Assembly (NCBI RefSeq): GCF_004793975.1
Contig: NZ_SRYB01000019.1
Span: 30,194-94,193, forward strand
Length of the DNA: 64,000 nt
Direction: 5' to 3'
From: Lepagella muris
GTDB lineage: Bacteria > Bacteroidota > Bacteroidia > Bacteroidales > Muribaculaceae
Every line of letters begins with the position of its first letter. The first letter of the stretch is position 1. Positions 46,437 through 54,613 of this stretch are shown here, in pieces. The position numbers and the translations under genes are program-made. Below the pieces are notes generated by a model, which was not told the origin of the DNA, did not search any database, and was given only the letters and a program-made list of their open reading frames with translations.

Positions 46437-46511
46437 GTGGCTTGGGTCAGTCAATGATGTGCATATTTTGTGACAGACAATGCGCCAACATTAACTGATT
46501 AAAGCAACGTA

Positions 46512-47774
46512 ATGATTACAATCAACTATCAGATGTTCGGGACCAAAGGGTTCCAACTAAGATTGAGGCTCTATCAGGACGGCGAGACAAAGTTTATCAA
46601 CGTCACCAAAATGCTGAAAGGAGCCATCCAGAAGAAGCACTGGAATCAGAAGAAGCAGCTCTTTATCCCAAGCTGCCCTTTCAGTGATGAGAACAATGCC
46701 ATGCTGGTTCAATTCCGGCAGAGGTACGATGAAATGGCAATCAACTGGACTGGCAGCGTCTTTGGTATGATAGCTGCTATGGAAACGGCCACAGAGCCCT
46801 CTCAGAAGGCCATGACGGTCTCAGAATTTATCCAGTATGTAGTTGACCAGCTCAACAAAAACAAGCACGCAGACGGCTCTGGAAAGGGCAGTTTTGAGAA
46901 CTACCTGAAATGTGACAAAAGACTTCAGGAGTTCTGCAAGGCAAAAAAGATTAAATACTCAAAACTGTTGATTACGGAGCTTAATGCAGCTTTCGTGAAT
47001 AACGTGTTTGAATGGGTCGAGCGCGCGCGTAAAGGCACAGGAATGTGCTATGTCTCAAAGATACTCCATTCTTTGATTATGAAAGCTGATAAGGAGGGGT
47101 ATCTGAAAGCTGAGGATTTCAAGAAATGCAACTGGTTCAAGAAACCAAGCTCCAGCTCCCAGAAGTTCCACACACTGACTGAAGAGCAATGTAAGAAGTT
47201 TACCACTCTGGATTTGTCATCAATCTCCAAGTCACCTCTGAATGAGCTGTACCGGGATTTCTGCCTCTTCATTCTCTACACCGGCCAGTCTGCTTGTGAC
47301 GCGATCGCTCTCCGATATTCGGACATCAAGAAAATAGGCGGTATCAGTCACTTTGTGTTCAACCGAAGAAAGATTGCTGAGAAGCAAGCCGTGCCTTGCT
47401 CTGTTCCAATCAATACAGAACTTGACCGTATAATGCTCCGATGGCGAAGATTAGCCAAGGACGGCTATATCTTCCCTATTCGGAATAAGGAGAAACTGAA
47501 AACTCAGATCACCAATAATGGGGATATAAAACACTTTATAGGGAATTTGAACAACTGGCTAAAAAAAGTCGGCAAGGCGCTGGGTTGTTCGTTTCCGCTG
47601 CATACCTACACTTTCAGGCATACAGCGATAACACATTATATCAGTAAGGGGGTGCCGGTTATATATGTGTCGAATATGATGGGCACCAGCATAGAGAACT
47701 GTGAAAAGATCTACTACAACAATCAAGGTGATACTGCCAGTCGAAACAAGGTATTGGCAGCTATGAAGTTCTAA
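46512..47774 (+). CDS. Tyrosine recombinase (integrase), CTnDOT-like
   Basis: 420 aa. An N-terminal arm-binding region is followed by a SAM-like core-binding domain (about 103-200) and the catalytic domain. The usual TGLRxSE motif reads YTGQSACDAI, placing Ser260 at the first catalytic arginine. The HxxR box reads YTFRH, with Arg369 kept and His replaced by Tyr366. The LGH motif reads MGT. The nucleophile is Tyr401 or 402 in CEKIYYN. IntDOT of CTnDOT likewise has Ser in place of Arg I (established knowledge). It integrates and excises the element at tRNA-Phe. Confidence 0.9.
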   Translation: MITINYQMFGTKGFQLRLRLYQDGETKFINVTKMLKGAIQKKHWNQKKQLFIPSCPFSDENNAMLVQFRQRYDEMAINWTGSVFGMIAAMETATEPSQKAMTVSEFIQYVVDQLNKNKHADGSGKGSFENYLKCDKRLQEFCKAKKIKYSKLLITELNAAFVNNVFEWVERARKGTGMCYVSKILHSLIMKADKEGYLKAEDFKKCNWFKKPSSSSQKFHTLTEEQCKKFTTLDLSSISKSPLNELYRDFCLFILYTGQSACDAIALRYSDIKKIGGISHFVFNRRKIAEKQAVPCSVPINTELDRIMLRWRRLAKDGYIFPIRNKEKLKTQITNNGDIKHFIGNLNNWLKKVGKALGCSFPLHTYTFRHTAITHYISKGVPVIYVSNMMGTSIENCEKIYYNNQGDTASRNKVLAAMKF

Positions 47775-47820
47775 AAAAGATAGGGGCAGCTACTGATTGA
47801 CTGCCCCTATTCTTATTTTT
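47773..47820. terminator. Bidirectional terminator between int and the minus-strand array
   Basis: ATAGGGGCAG (47780-47789) and CTGCCCCTAT (47801-47810) form a perfect 10-bp stem with an 11-base loop. A residues precede it and T residues follow, so it works on both strands. Confidence 0.85.
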
Positions 47821-48193
47821 CTGGTCTCACAAACTTAAAGTTAATTTTACATTCTTTACAGTGTTTGCGGAATATCCTGTAGATTTTGACGAACTCACGT
47901 CTGATGGCCCGACGTTCACGTCTTGGTGTCCCTGGAGCGTGATACTCTTCAATCAGGTCGTTTAGTTCATCAGCAAGCCTACAAGCGGTTTTATATCCTG
48001 GACTACCAAAGAAAAGCTCCTTTGCCACCTCATTCATCAGAGGCAGATTGACACTACATTCAAATTTGTATGAATGATGAATGTCTATTGGATGTGTGTC
48101 TTTGTCAGTCCAAGATACTTCAACAGTGCCGGGGAGAATTTCAAGTTCCTCCCCAGTATTCATATCTCTGAGAAAAACCTTACTCGTTTCCAT
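47813..48193 (-). CDS. Unknown small basic protein
   Basis: 126 aa from ATG 48193, which overlaps the end of the preceding gene by 14 bases. The first half is beta-like (KVFLRDMNTGEELEILPG). The second half is helical and rich in Arg, Lys and Glu (RRERRAIRREFVKIYRIFRK) with a CKECK motif. Last gene of the array, cotranscribed with the Tad2-like gene. No family recognised. Confidence 0.6.
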   Translation of the reverse strand: METSKVFLRDMNTGEELEILPGTVEVSWTDKDTHPIDIHHSYKFECSVNLPLMNEVAKELFFGSPGYKTACRLADELNDLIEEYHAPGTPRRERRAIRREFVKIYRIFRKHCKECKINFKFVRPEK

Positions 48194-48440
48194 TGTTAAG
48201 AAATTCCTCATCAGTGGGAAGTTCGTCGAGAGTCCAATAAGAAGGTATCTGAACAATACCATTTCCCATATTGCCTATCTCAGTTTCAAGGATTACCGTC
48301 TGGCCTTGGGTAATCTTTTCTTTCAGAGAAGGAACGCAATGCTCAATGAAACGCTCGTTATCCTCTCCAAAGGGCCAAACTTCATCAAGTTTTTCAAGCA
48401 CTTTATCGAGCATTGCGGGATTTGTCAGACGGATTCTCAT
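48180..48440 (-). CDS. Unknown small acidic protein
   Basis: 86 aa, rich in Glu and Asp, with no signal or membrane segment. Its start overlaps the stop of the Tad2-like gene by four bases (ATGA), which implies coupled translation. Not recognised. Confidence 0.6.
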   Translation of the reverse strand: MRIRLTNPAMLDKVLEKLDEVWPFGEDNERFIEHCVPSLKEKITQGQTVILETEIGNMGNGIVQIPSYWTLDELPTDEEFLNNGNE

Positions 48441-48871
48441 TCAGGTTCGGAGATAACAACCCAGTCCTCGGCCAGTATATCAGTCTGGGAAGCGAGCCAG
48501 CCAGTGAGAATCTGATGCTGTGCAGTGAGCATACAGATAGTGCCAAGGGCTTCGATTGCCCCACCATTGTCATCTGCGAGCTTCTTCAGCATATGATCCT
48601 TGCACCATTCGGATTTGACGTTGGCAGCTGGTTTGAGCCAGAGGAACATTCCCTTGCCATTCCAGCCTTTACGGGCCACTTTTGCACCAGCTTTGAGAGC
48701 ATTGATAGCATCTCCAAAGCTCATTGTTTCAAGCTGCATCCAGGCTCTTTCATGGCCATAGTCAACAGCGAGCATAATCTGCTCTTCACTTTCTTTGTAG
48801 GCAGGATTAGCATTTACGGCTTCCTGAGCGAAGTCTTTTGAGACTCCTACGATTGAATCGAATTTTCTCAT
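48437..48871 (-). CDS. Tad2-like (DUF2829) Thoeris anti-defence protein
   Basis: 144 aa. Residues 50-144 match the DUF2829 family: MSFGDAINALKAGAKVARKGW, then NGKGMFLWLKP, and the closing GWLASQTDILAEDWVVI. Phage Tad2 proteins of this family trap the cyclic ADP-ribose-type signals of Thoeris defence, and some also bind cyclic dinucleotides of CBASS (published work on Tad2). The first 48 residues (FDSIVGVSKDFAQEA, ending in RAWMQLET) are extra compared with the short phage form. Here the protein would protect the incoming or resident element. Coupled by ATGA to the next gene. Confidence 0.8.
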   Translation of the reverse strand: MRKFDSIVGVSKDFAQEAVNANPAYKESEEQIMLAVDYGHERAWMQLETMSFGDAINALKAGAKVARKGWNGKGMFLWLKPAANVKSEWCKDHMLKKLADDNGGAIEALGTICMLTAQHQILTGWLASQTDILAEDWVVISEPE

Positions 48872-48914
48872 TACGGTTTCAGTTGGATTTTACGAGGCCG
48901 TCCGGGGCACGTTG

Positions 48915-49187
48915 TTAGAGAACTTTGTCTTTGAGGGTCTTGCTGGGCTTGAATACCGGCATCTTTCTGGCGGCGATGTTTACGACTGCGCCGGTGGCCG
49001 GATTGCGACCAATCTTTGCGGCCCTTTCTTTGACCATGAAGTTGCCGAAGTCACGAAGCTCGATACGGCCTCCGCGAGCAAGCTCTTCAGTTACTGTTTC
49101 CATAAAGGCTTCTACACACTCAGTGACAGCCTTCTTTTCACGCCCGGTTTTTTGGGCGATCTCGTTTACAATGTCTGCTTTTGTCAT
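48915..49187 (-). CDS. HU family DNA-binding protein
   Basis: 90 aa, standard HU/IHF length. MTKADIVNEIAQKTG, GGRIELRDFGNFMVKERAAKIGRNPATG and the C-terminal FKPSKTLKD are all typical. It bends DNA; in an integrating element it may assist recombination or transcription. Confidence 0.93.
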   Translation of the reverse strand: MTKADIVNEIAQKTGREKKAVTECVEAFMETVTEELARGGRIELRDFGNFMVKERAAKIGRNPATGAVVNIAARKMPVFKPSKTLKDKVL

Positions 49188-49208
49188 TGTTCCTTTGTTT
49201 TAGGTGAA

Positions 49209-49403
49209 TTATAATGTGAACTCTATATCAAGTATGCGAGAAAGCCATTGAATCCATGCCTTTCCAGCATATAAGATAATTTCTGATACGATAGCCATTG
49301 CTACGAATGGTACAGCTATTAATAGTCCAAGTCCGAAAATTAACAGATATAGCCACTCCAGAGCCTTGGGCTTTTTCTGGATGAATCGAACATCGAATTT
49401 CAT
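49209..49403 (-). CDS. Small membrane protein
   Basis: 64 aa with a charged N-terminus and one long or two short hydrophobic segments (about 18-50). Overlaps the preceding gene by four bases. Function unknown. Confidence 0.55.
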   Translation of the reverse strand: MKFDVRFIQKKPKALEWLYLLIFGLGLLIAVPFVAMAIVSEIILYAGKAWIQWLSRILDIEFTL

Positions 49404-49750
49404 TTTTCTTTTGGTTTTATGATAATAGTCACTTCAAGAGGTTCGGAATCCCATGTGACTTCAGGGAAAGCGGATTGAGGAACGATGGGTATGCCATTAT
49501 CCGGGGGCGCACTTCCATGCCATTGTTTTGGCAATTTTTCATAATTTGGTTTGCTGGGTGCTTGTTTACCTTTGAAGAATAAAATCTTTCCAGTAGCATT
49601 ACGAGCAACCCAGCCATCAATTTTTGTAGATGGTTCAAAGAGAAGTTCAGACTCATTATATATCTGCTTGTTCCCACTCCAGGTTGCGCAATAGGTTGCT
49701 GTCTTCTCAACTTCGACAACCTCTCCAGTCTTAATCACTATTGCTTGCAT
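49400..49750 (-). CDS. Unknown protein with FPEV-SEPL module
   Basis: 116 aa. The N-terminal part, IVIKTGEVVEVE, is followed by a module that contains GWVARNATGKILFF and ends FPEVTWDSEPLEVTIII. The same module, GYISRDAAGRLKL ending FPEVQYGSEPLYVEIRI, occurs in the protein at 54614. No function known. The start overlaps the stop of the upstream gene by 20 bases. Confidence 0.6.
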   Translation of the reverse strand: MQAIVIKTGEVVEVEKTATYCATWSGNKQIYNESELLFEPSTKIDGWVARNATGKILFFKGKQAPSKPNYEKLPKQWHGSAPPDNGIPIVPQSAFPEVTWDSEPLEVTIIIKPKEK

Positions 49751-49988
49751 TGTTGTTTTTAGTTAAGATTGCTCTGAAAATTTCATTGCCATTTTGATCA
49801 GTTATGCCAAGATGAGTGGTGTTGTTTTCTTCGCACCATCTTTTCAAGTAGTGCTCAAACAAACCTATAATTTCATCATCTGTCACAACTCTACGGTCTT
49901 GCGACATTAGATTTGGTGTCTTGGTTTTCTTTGCGAGATAGATTGTTCCTAATCCACTTTCAACAAATACATAATCTTTTGCTGCCAT
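49731..49988 (-). CDS. Unknown small protein
   Basis: 85 aa, soluble. MAAKDYVFVESGLGTIYLAKK is a beta-like start; the middle, RRVVTDDEIIGLFEHYLKRW, is helical; the end includes GITDQNGNEIFRAIL. It looks like a well-formed protein, but no family is recognised. Confidence 0.6.
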   Translation of the reverse strand: MAAKDYVFVESGLGTIYLAKKTKTPNLMSQDRRVVTDDEIIGLFEHYLKRWCEENNTTHLGITDQNGNEIFRAILTKNNNASNSD

Positions 49989-49990
49989 TT

Positions 49991-50212
49991 TTAACGCTCT
50001 TCAATTTTGAGAACAGGTATAGTTGAAGTTTCTTCTCTGGATTCAAAGTAATTGCCGGCATCAACTACTGCTCCGATTTTATCGAATAAGCAAGCTCCAG
50101 TTTGTTTAGCCGAACTCCAAAACCAGACTTGGACTTTCTTATCTCTATTTTCTTTCACTTTCCACATTTCCCTTACCAGCTGGTAAAGAGCTTCTAATGT
50201 TAGATCTTCCAT
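49991..50212 (-). CDS. Unknown small protein
   Basis: 73 aa, soluble, with a helical N-terminus (LTLEALYQLVREMWK) and then VQVWFWSSAKQTG. Starts three bases after the preceding stop. Not recognised. Confidence 0.5.
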   Translation of the reverse strand: MEDLTLEALYQLVREMWKVKENRDKKVQVWFWSSAKQTGACLFDKIGAVVDAGNYFESREETSTIPVLKIEER

Positions 50213-50215
50213 AAG

Positions 50216-50440
50216 TCAATTTGATGAATTATTGTTGAATGTGATTAAGTCTCGATTGAATTTCTCTTTATATGTACGGTTTATCATATCACAAACTCCA
50301 CAAAAGAGTCTGTATGCTTCGGCTTCATCATCTGGGATGAAGCCCATATACCATCCTCTTTGTTGAGTTGGGTCTAAGCATATTACGGCATACCAGTCAT
50401 CTTGAAGGATTTGATGAACCGCTTTCAGTTTTTCTTCCAT
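50216..50440 (-). CDS. Unknown small protein
   Basis: 74 aa from ATG 50440; a GTG at 50449 overlapping the preceding TGA is an alternative start. Contains DDWYAVICLDPTQQRGWYMGF. Not recognised. Confidence 0.5.
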   Translation of the reverse strand: MEEKLKAVHQILQDDWYAVICLDPTQQRGWYMGFIPDDEAEAYRLFCGVCDMINRTYKEKFNRDLITFNNNSSN

Positions 50441-50445
50441 AATTA

Positions 50446-50727
50446 TCACTGTTTATTCTTCAATTCTTTGACCTTTCGGTCAAAATAGTTGCAGGCAACA
50501 AAGATTGTCGTATCTGTCGGTAATTCCCAACGATTGAGATAGTACGCACAATCTCTTGCTGTCTCGTATTTCATTTGTTCTAACTTACGTTTTCGCCATT
50601 TGCGTGAGGATATAATACCTCTTGCTTCGTGAATTGCAAACCACCCTAATGCGAAAGCAAAAAGTAAGATGATCATTGCCATCAGTGTGAGTATCGCATA
50701 CCCGATACATAATGCTGCTGTTTCCAT
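50446..50727 (-). CDS. Small membrane protein
   Basis: 93 aa. One strong membrane segment (about 8-32, ILTLMAMIILLFAFALGWF) followed by a basic, presumably cytoplasmic tail. Function unknown. Confidence 0.55.
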   Translation of the reverse strand: METAALCIGYAILTLMAMIILLFAFALGWFAIHEARGIISSRKWRKRKLEQMKYETARDCAYYLNRWELPTDTTIFVACNYFDRKVKELKNKQ

Positions 50728-50737
50728 ACTTAATGAT

Positions 50738-50947
50738 TTATTTATTTAATACTCCATTGTATTTCTCGATATTCGTTAGTCGCTCACGGATAAACCAGAA
50801 GAAATGATTTTCTCTCCAGTTTTTCGATACCACCCACGAAAAAGTGGGCACGGTCAACCATGTTGGGTCAGGTGCAGCTTCTTTGAAAGTGAATACTGCA
50901 TACTGGTGAGACCACAAGATTTTCCAAATTGCTATTAGTTTGCTCAT
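50738..50947 (-). CDS. Unknown small Trp-rich protein
   Basis: 69 aa with seven Trp residues (WSHQYAVFTFKE, then VVSKNWRENHFFWFIRERL). Overlaps the stop of the zinc-finger protein gene upstream by four bases. Not recognised. Confidence 0.5.
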   Translation of the reverse strand: MSKLIAIWKILWSHQYAVFTFKEAAPDPTWLTVPTFSWVVSKNWRENHFFWFIRERLTNIEKYNGVLNK

Positions 50948-51636
50948 TTTGGTTCAAATTTATCGTAAATCTTACAAGATAAAGAGGTCGCATAATAGTG
51001 GTTTGGTCCCATCTTTGGTTTAGGTTTGGCAAAACAAACCGTTGTAGTCCATAAGTGATGTTTGAAAGTATGGCCTTCTCCACAATGTTTGCAATCACGA
51101 CAATGAGCGCCACGAGGATATTGAGCTTGGCGCTCTTTGTCTCGACGCTTTAACTCTTCAGTTAATTCATCATCAGACAGCAAAGCCAACAATGATTTTG
51201 CATATCCGGCAAGGTCAGAATGAAGAAATGGCATTGCCACACCAGCGATAAAGTTCATCTCTGTTTGTAACCCTGGTGTCTTGAATTGTGGTGCCTTATT
51301 AATGTATTGTTTTGCGTGATTACGAATGTTTACCACTGTATCAAAAGGCACATTATGAAAGTAATAAAGATTGAAATAGACATTAAAGGGTACGGTTTTC
51401 AAGTCTTTCAGAGTTAGTTTGCGTCCAAGTGCCTTTTCCATACATTCTGCACAGATATATTGTGGGGTCATAGCTGAGAGCTGTGGCCCCGGTCTATTTT
51501 CAGATAGGTTGTAATAACTTAGACACTGTTCCCACAACTCATCATTAACAACTGGAGATAGGATTGGTAGTGGGTATAATTCCTTTTGACACCCGCCACA
51601 AATTGCAGGTTTCTTGTTAGATATATTTTTATCCAT
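50944..51636 (-). CDS. Unknown protein with paired cysteine motifs at both ends
   Basis: 230 aa from ATG 51636; a start at 51651 is possible. CGGC near the N-terminus and CAEC about 50 residues later could form one zinc site; CRDCKHC near residue 190 plus further Cys and His could form a second. The middle is helical. The layout suggests a nucleic-acid or protein-binding role, without further support. Confidence 0.55.
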   Translation of the reverse strand: MDKNISNKKPAICGGCQKELYPLPILSPVVNDELWEQCLSYYNLSENRPGPQLSAMTPQYICAECMEKALGRKLTLKDLKTVPFNVYFNLYYFHNVPFDTVVNIRNHAKQYINKAPQFKTPGLQTEMNFIAGVAMPFLHSDLAGYAKSLLALLSDDELTEELKRRDKERQAQYPRGAHCRDCKHCGEGHTFKHHLWTTTVCFAKPKPKMGPNHYYATSLSCKIYDKFEPK

Positions 51637-51817
51637 TTGGGTATTTAGCAAGTTTTATTTTACTCCGATAGCCACAGTTGCAGCGATATTCAGCTTCCCC
51701 ATTTGCGTCAAACCAAGGCATAACGTAATACACTTGTTGACAGCACGGACAACGTATCACTACAGTTTGTGGATATTTTCGGAATTGACGATCACTATTA
51801 GACTTCTTCTTCATCAT
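51629..51817 (-). CDS. Small zinc-ribbon protein
   Basis: 62 aa. CPCC and CNC (in RCPCCQQVYYVMP and EAEYRCNCGYRS) are spaced as in a zinc ribbon. Basic at both ends. Overlaps both neighbours. Confidence 0.6.
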   Translation of the reverse strand: MMKKKSNSDRQFRKYPQTVVIRCPCCQQVYYVMPWFDANGEAEYRCNCGYRSKIKLAKYPNG

Positions 51818-52031
51818 AGTAAAATTTCACGTCAACGTACAGATACGGTTTTTCCTCCATATCACTAAAAGATGTGTGGGTATCTACTCCCAGTTGACCA
51901 AATTCATATTTGGCTTTATACTTTTTCTCGATTGCCCATATAGCTTCACGAATTTCATCCTCCATCTTTTCTTTCAGATTTTTTATTTCTGAAAGAGTCA
52001 TAGAATCAAGTTCTTTTATCTTTTTAGCCAT
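51798..52031 (-). CDS. Unknown small coiled-coil protein
   Basis: 77 aa. Residues 8-45 are a charged helix (LSEIKNLKEKMEDEIREAIWAIEKK); the C-terminus is acidic and beta-like. Not recognised. Confidence 0.5.
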   Translation of the reverse strand: MAKKIKELDSMTLSEIKNLKEKMEDEIREAIWAIEKKYKAKYEFGQLGVDTHTSFSDMEEKPYLYVDVKFYYDEEEV

Positions 52032-52034
52032 ATC

Positions 52035-53924
52035 TTATTGATATTTTTGAATGGTTAATGTACCTTTCCCGTAGTTAATGGTTACAAGACTCTTCTCATA
52101 CTTCCAGTATTTCTTTCGGAGCTTGTTGAAACAACGTTTATTCAAGGGAACACCTATTGAATAGGAGTTTCTATGCTCTCTGCTTCGAGGATCACAAACC
52201 ATATATTCCGGATTGACATTATCCAAAATTGTGTTGCCGCAATAAGGCATATAATAATTACTGATATAATTTTGGAAAGTGTATGGTAGCTGCTCTCGTT
52301 TTATTCTAAGAATCCCGCAGAGTTCTTTATAGGTAAAGACTTTCAACTGAAGATTAACCGGGTTCTCGCAATCACATACGATACAGTTTGCTACGTGAGA
52401 CATATCTCTAAACTTATTGATATGATAGTTTGTGAGATATTGTTGAGAATATGATGACTTAAAAAGGCTGGCATCAAATATCTGGAATATCGCAATTCCA
52501 GCCGGTGCCCCAAAGCATTTAGCTTTTTCATCCTCTATGCACATATAAACTGTATCTGCTGAGAAGATGACTTCATAAAGATTTTCGATATTATCAAACA
52601 ATACCTTATTCAGCTCTTCTTCATCAGCTCTCATCCTTTCACGAGTATATGCGTCATTCAATAGTTTTTGCTTGTGCCGGCGCATTTCTTCTTTCTGAGA
52701 CCAGAGAGCAATCTTTCGTACCTCATCTTCAGTACATAATTCTCCAGCTTCCACATATTGAGCCACAGCTTTGGCCGGGTCAATTTTGATAAGTTCAGTA
52801 GAGGTCGGATAAATGATATTGTTTAGTCGCTCTTCATTAGCTTCCCTATTGGTTTGACTGAAATAATTATTGTCAGCAACCTGTTCGTTACCAGCACCAA
52901 GAAGTTTGATAGTTTCTCTGGCAAATCCAATTTTCTTTAAGTTATGCTGCTTCATAGGAATGACGTTGTATATCAGTTCCTCGATAATCAGCTTGATCAG
53001 AATTTTGGAGGCCGGAGGCAAGAAATCTCTAATAGATTTGATATAGACCTCAGAACTATTTTCCTTAGCAATGGCTTTTGACTCTTTACGCCATTCTGCT
53101 ATATCATCCAGCAGTCCATAAGGAAGCTGGATATTCTCAAAAGCCTCTTCACGCCAACGATATGGGTTTCTTGAATTTTCACGAAACTGGGGATTGGGCA
53201 TGGCTGGTTTATCTGTTACAAGCCATATCCTATCTTTATACTGGATTGTAATGATGAAGTGAGAGAAAGCCAACTCTCTGTCAATTTTCAATGCGAGTCG
53301 AGCATAGCAGACATCCTCGTTTTCGCCCTTATTGGCGCCGATGCAGAGGTTTATATTATCTGAGATACAAAGTGCGTCAGAAATAGAATATGGCACCGTA
53401 TGGCCTATGCTGAGAGTGGTGTTAGAAGCCTTGCCAAAATTATAAAGCTGAAGCAGCTTAGATTGAACTGATTTTTTGGCTGCATCCACCCATTCATAGC
53501 TGAATTTATTGAGAAAATCCTCTGTTTTTTCTTCCTCTTTAAGAAACTTATTGTTGAATAGATACTCCCGGAAACGAATTTTCTCTTCAGCAGTCCACGC
53601 TACATACTCTTTGAAAATATGATGAGCTTTCAGAAGAGCATTACCAACTGCTTCACAATCTTGAACTAACTCATCCATTCTGTGAGAAAAACGGATTTCA
53701 GAAATGAGATTTTTGAGGAAGGTAATTTCCTTTTCGTAGGCAATCTCATAATCACCACTCTGAATATAGTTATTGATTGTGAAAAGATCTTTTGTGTTAC
53801 AGTATCTTCCGATTGAGCCTTTGAAAGATATTTGACCCTCCAAATCTTTCAAATAACACCCAGTAGTATCTTCAAGAAATTGAAGAATACTGGAAACGAT
53901 TGGCTTTAACTCATAATTTTCCAT
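52035..53924 (-). CDS. Large protein of unknown function
   Basis: 629 aa, the largest gene of the element in this window. No signal peptide or membrane segment. Mixed alpha/beta composition with many Tyr, Asn and Glu. A charged helix occurs near residues 420-450 (RKIALWSQKEEMRRHKQKL). The C-terminal third has VCDCENP and the short beta strands VTINYGKGTLTI. I found no nuclease, helicase or polymerase motif. It lies between two small unknown genes with gaps under six bases. Confidence 0.6.
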   Translation of the reverse strand: MENYELKPIVSSILQFLEDTTGCYLKDLEGQISFKGSIGRYCNTKDLFTINNYIQSGDYEIAYEKEITFLKNLISEIRFSHRMDELVQDCEAVGNALLKAHHIFKEYVAWTAEEKIRFREYLFNNKFLKEEEKTEDFLNKFSYEWVDAAKKSVQSKLLQLYNFGKASNTTLSIGHTVPYSISDALCISDNINLCIGANKGENEDVCYARLALKIDRELAFSHFIITIQYKDRIWLVTDKPAMPNPQFRENSRNPYRWREEAFENIQLPYGLLDDIAEWRKESKAIAKENSSEVYIKSIRDFLPPASKILIKLIIEELIYNVIPMKQHNLKKIGFARETIKLLGAGNEQVADNNYFSQTNREANEERLNNIIYPTSTELIKIDPAKAVAQYVEAGELCTEDEVRKIALWSQKEEMRRHKQKLLNDAYTRERMRADEEELNKVLFDNIENLYEVIFSADTVYMCIEDEKAKCFGAPAGIAIFQIFDASLFKSSYSQQYLTNYHINKFRDMSHVANCIVCDCENPVNLQLKVFTYKELCGILRIKREQLPYTFQNYISNYYMPYCGNTILDNVNPEYMVCDPRSREHRNSYSIGVPLNKRCFNKLRKKYWKYEKSLVTINYGKGTLTIQKYQ

Positions 53925-53929
53925 TATAC

Positions 53930-54610
53930 TTAACGGGTTAATTTTTTATAAACCGAAATTAATTTTTTCCAGATAGCACTTTTACGGCCAGGATGTTGCC
54001 AACCAGCAAATCGTTGCCATTTTAGGAAAATATGATTCTCATATAATGACATATAAAATGCTATCGTATCGAAGTAAGCCTCTTGTTTATTCTGAGGCAA
54101 GCCCCCTTTACAGTGGTTCCTAAAGCATTTAAGGAAGATGTCATTATCAAAATAAGACCATCTCTTATGATATATGTTATCTCCCCGACATTGAAAACCT
54201 GAAGGCTTAAAATTCAGTCGATACATTGGTTGACCTGCTTTGAAACTTTCTTCTATCGTTTTAGGATTACCCTGAGTAATTATGGTTTTCAGAACATCCT
54301 CATGCTCAATAAGCAAACAAATATCTTCAGGAATACCATCTTCAATTTGATGCCTACAATCGTGAGTCACACGTTCTAAATCTCGAAGAAGATTTTTTCT
54401 ATTGCCAAAATATTCTTCGAGTTCAGAATCTACGGAAGTCAAGTCAATGCCTCCGTAATCATCATAATGGCCCCATATTATTGGCCAAACTGGAGTAATC
54501 ATTTCATTGTCAGAATAATCTTTCGTGCTTACACAGATTATACCACCAATAGGATCTCCACTTTCGATTGGAAGGCCAGAGATACAGCCTTCTCCATTAT
54601 AGCTCCCCAT
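53930..54610 (-). CDS. Unknown protein with GCISGLPI-type N-terminus
   Basis: 226 aa. The N-terminus MGSYNGEGCISGLPIESGDPI resembles the opening of uncharacterised proteins from large phages, where Cys, Leu-Pro-Ile and Gly-Asp recur (from memory, not checked). The rest is soluble, with VTHDCRHQIEDG and CFRNHCKGG. Function unknown. Confidence 0.5.
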   Translation of the reverse strand: MGSYNGEGCISGLPIESGDPIGGIICVSTKDYSDNEMITPVWPIIWGHYDDYGGIDLTSVDSELEEYFGNRKNLLRDLERVTHDCRHQIEDGIPEDICLLIEHEDVLKTIITQGNPKTIEESFKAGQPMYRLNFKPSGFQCRGDNIYHKRWSYFDNDIFLKCFRNHCKGGLPQNKQEAYFDTIAFYMSLYENHIFLKWQRFAGWQHPGRKSAIWKKLISVYKKLTR

Positions 54611-54613
54611 ATA

